From NCBI RefSeq assembly GCF_001571045.1, contig NZ_BCSV01000005.1:124001-188000 (forward strand): a stretch of DNA of 64,000 bases. Reading direction: 5' to 3'. How positions within the stretch are numbered: the first letter of the stretch is position 1; each line of letters opens with the position of its first letter. Below, piece by piece: positions 63,685 to 64,000 of the stretch. A model generated the notes under the pieces. That model was not told the origin of the DNA and ran no database searches. It worked only from the letters and a program-made list of their open reading frames with translations. Position numbers and translations under genes: made by a program. The stretch is from Curtobacterium ammoniigenes NBRC 101786 (GTDB taxonomy: Bacteria > Actinomycetota > Actinomycetes > Actinomycetales > Microbacteriaceae).

Positions 63685-64000
63685 CTAGAGGTCGAGGCGA
63701 TTGAAGATCGGCGCGGGGATCGACCGCACGACCAGCATGATCGGGCGCCAGATCGCCGGCGCGTAGACGGTCCGTCGGCGCGCGGCGATCGCGGATGCGA
63801 CGCGAGCGCCGACGTCGTGCGCGTCGGCGAGACGCGCACCCACTTGCGCAAGATGGTCCGTCATCGGCGTGCGCGTCGGCCCCGGCTTGATGAGCACGAC
63901 GTGGACCTGCGATCCGGCGAGCCGATGCTGCAAGCCCTCGGCGACGCGTTCGATGAGGCCCTTCGCCGCCCCGTAGAGATAGTTGCTCTTCCGGCCTCGA
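63685..64000 (-). CDS. Short-chain dehydrogenase, DprE2-like (5' end cut by window edge)
   Basis: Only the C-terminal 105 residues are inside the window. They begin RGRKSNYLYGAAKGLIERVA, with the SDR Tyr-x-x-x-Lys active site (YGAAK), then VVLIKPGPTRTPM and a C-terminal tail MLVVRSIPAPIFNRLDL. The tail and the YLYG context resemble DprE2, the reductase that with DprE1 turns decaprenylphospho-ribose into decaprenylphospho-arabinose. The N-terminal Rossmann part is outside, so the name is tentative. The stop is TAG at 63685. Confidence 0.75.
   Translation of the reverse strand, partial: RGRKSNYLYGAAKGLIERVAEGLQHRLAGSQVHVVLIKPGPTRTPMTDHLAQVGARLADAHDVGARVASAIAARRRTVYAPAIWRPIMLVVRSIPAPIFNRLDL

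Overview
This window is one contiguous piece of a high-GC actinobacterial chromosome, most likely from Microbacteriaceae (Leifsonia/Microbacterium-like). The evidence is many GTG starts, ATGA/GTGA gene overlaps, NusG with a long acidic N-terminus, a DUF4244 Flp pilin, a PASTA-domain class A PBP, a 6C small RNA and a mycobacterial-type SOS box. I see no insertion sequence, prophage or CRISPR array. Both edges cut genes: fdhD on the left and a DprE2-like reductase on the right.

Layout. 1-6.9 kb: fdhD (partial), two MaoC-fold dehydratases, murB, an aspartate aminotransferase, tRNA-Trp, secE, nusG, rplK and rplA. 7-17.6 kb: a block inserted between rplKA and rplJL, holding a Pr6Pr-like membrane protein, an orphan YqaJ nuclease, a ROK regulator divergent from a sugar-catabolic operon (isomerase, Gfo/Idh/MocA oxidoreductase, TolB-like propeller), and a MacB-type ABC pair divergent from an OmpR-type two-component system. 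17.6-27 kb: an L10 leader with rplJL, an ABC exporter, transsulfuration genes (cbs, metB), an MFS pump and a secreted sedolisin. 27-33 kb: two membrane proteins, a FitAB toxin-antitoxin pair, tRNA-Ser and pta-ackA. 33-41 kb: the SRP RNA, dnaX, recR, ask-asd and mqo. 41-47 kb: a radical SAM gene behind a perfect SOS box, a kinase / pseudokinase-like membrane protein / NarL regulator operon, tdk, an LLM oxidoreductase and tRNA-Pro. 47-54 kb: a ponA2-like locus (metallophosphoesterase, PBP, DUF4177, RidA) and acsA. 54-57.6 kb: 6C RNA and a compact Flp/Tad pilus operon. 57.5-64 kb: topA, tmk, holB, tRNA-Thr, a phosphodiester glycosidase and a DprE2-like fragment.

How the genes work together. The housekeeping content covers translation, transcription elongation, DNA replication and repair, cell wall synthesis and aspartate-family amino acid synthesis. 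Acetate is served by Pta-AckA and Acs. From 33 to 62 kb the gene order follows the mycobacterial order around dnaX-recR-ask-asd, ponA2, acs, ssd/tad and topA-holB. Some pieces are missing here (a whiB4-type regulator and the two anion-transport ATPases near ponA2, and ssd before tadA).

The most interesting signals are these. (1) A nearly identical box (CCGATT-GGGGTACAAA-CCA) lies upstream of both the kinase/pseudokinase/NarL operon and the Tad pilus operon, suggesting a regulatory circuit. (2) The 6C RNA keeps its place while ssd is lost. (3) A perfect SOS box precedes the radical SAM gene. (4) A GTG inside ask would give a 172-residue beta subunit. (5) Several genes look leaderless.
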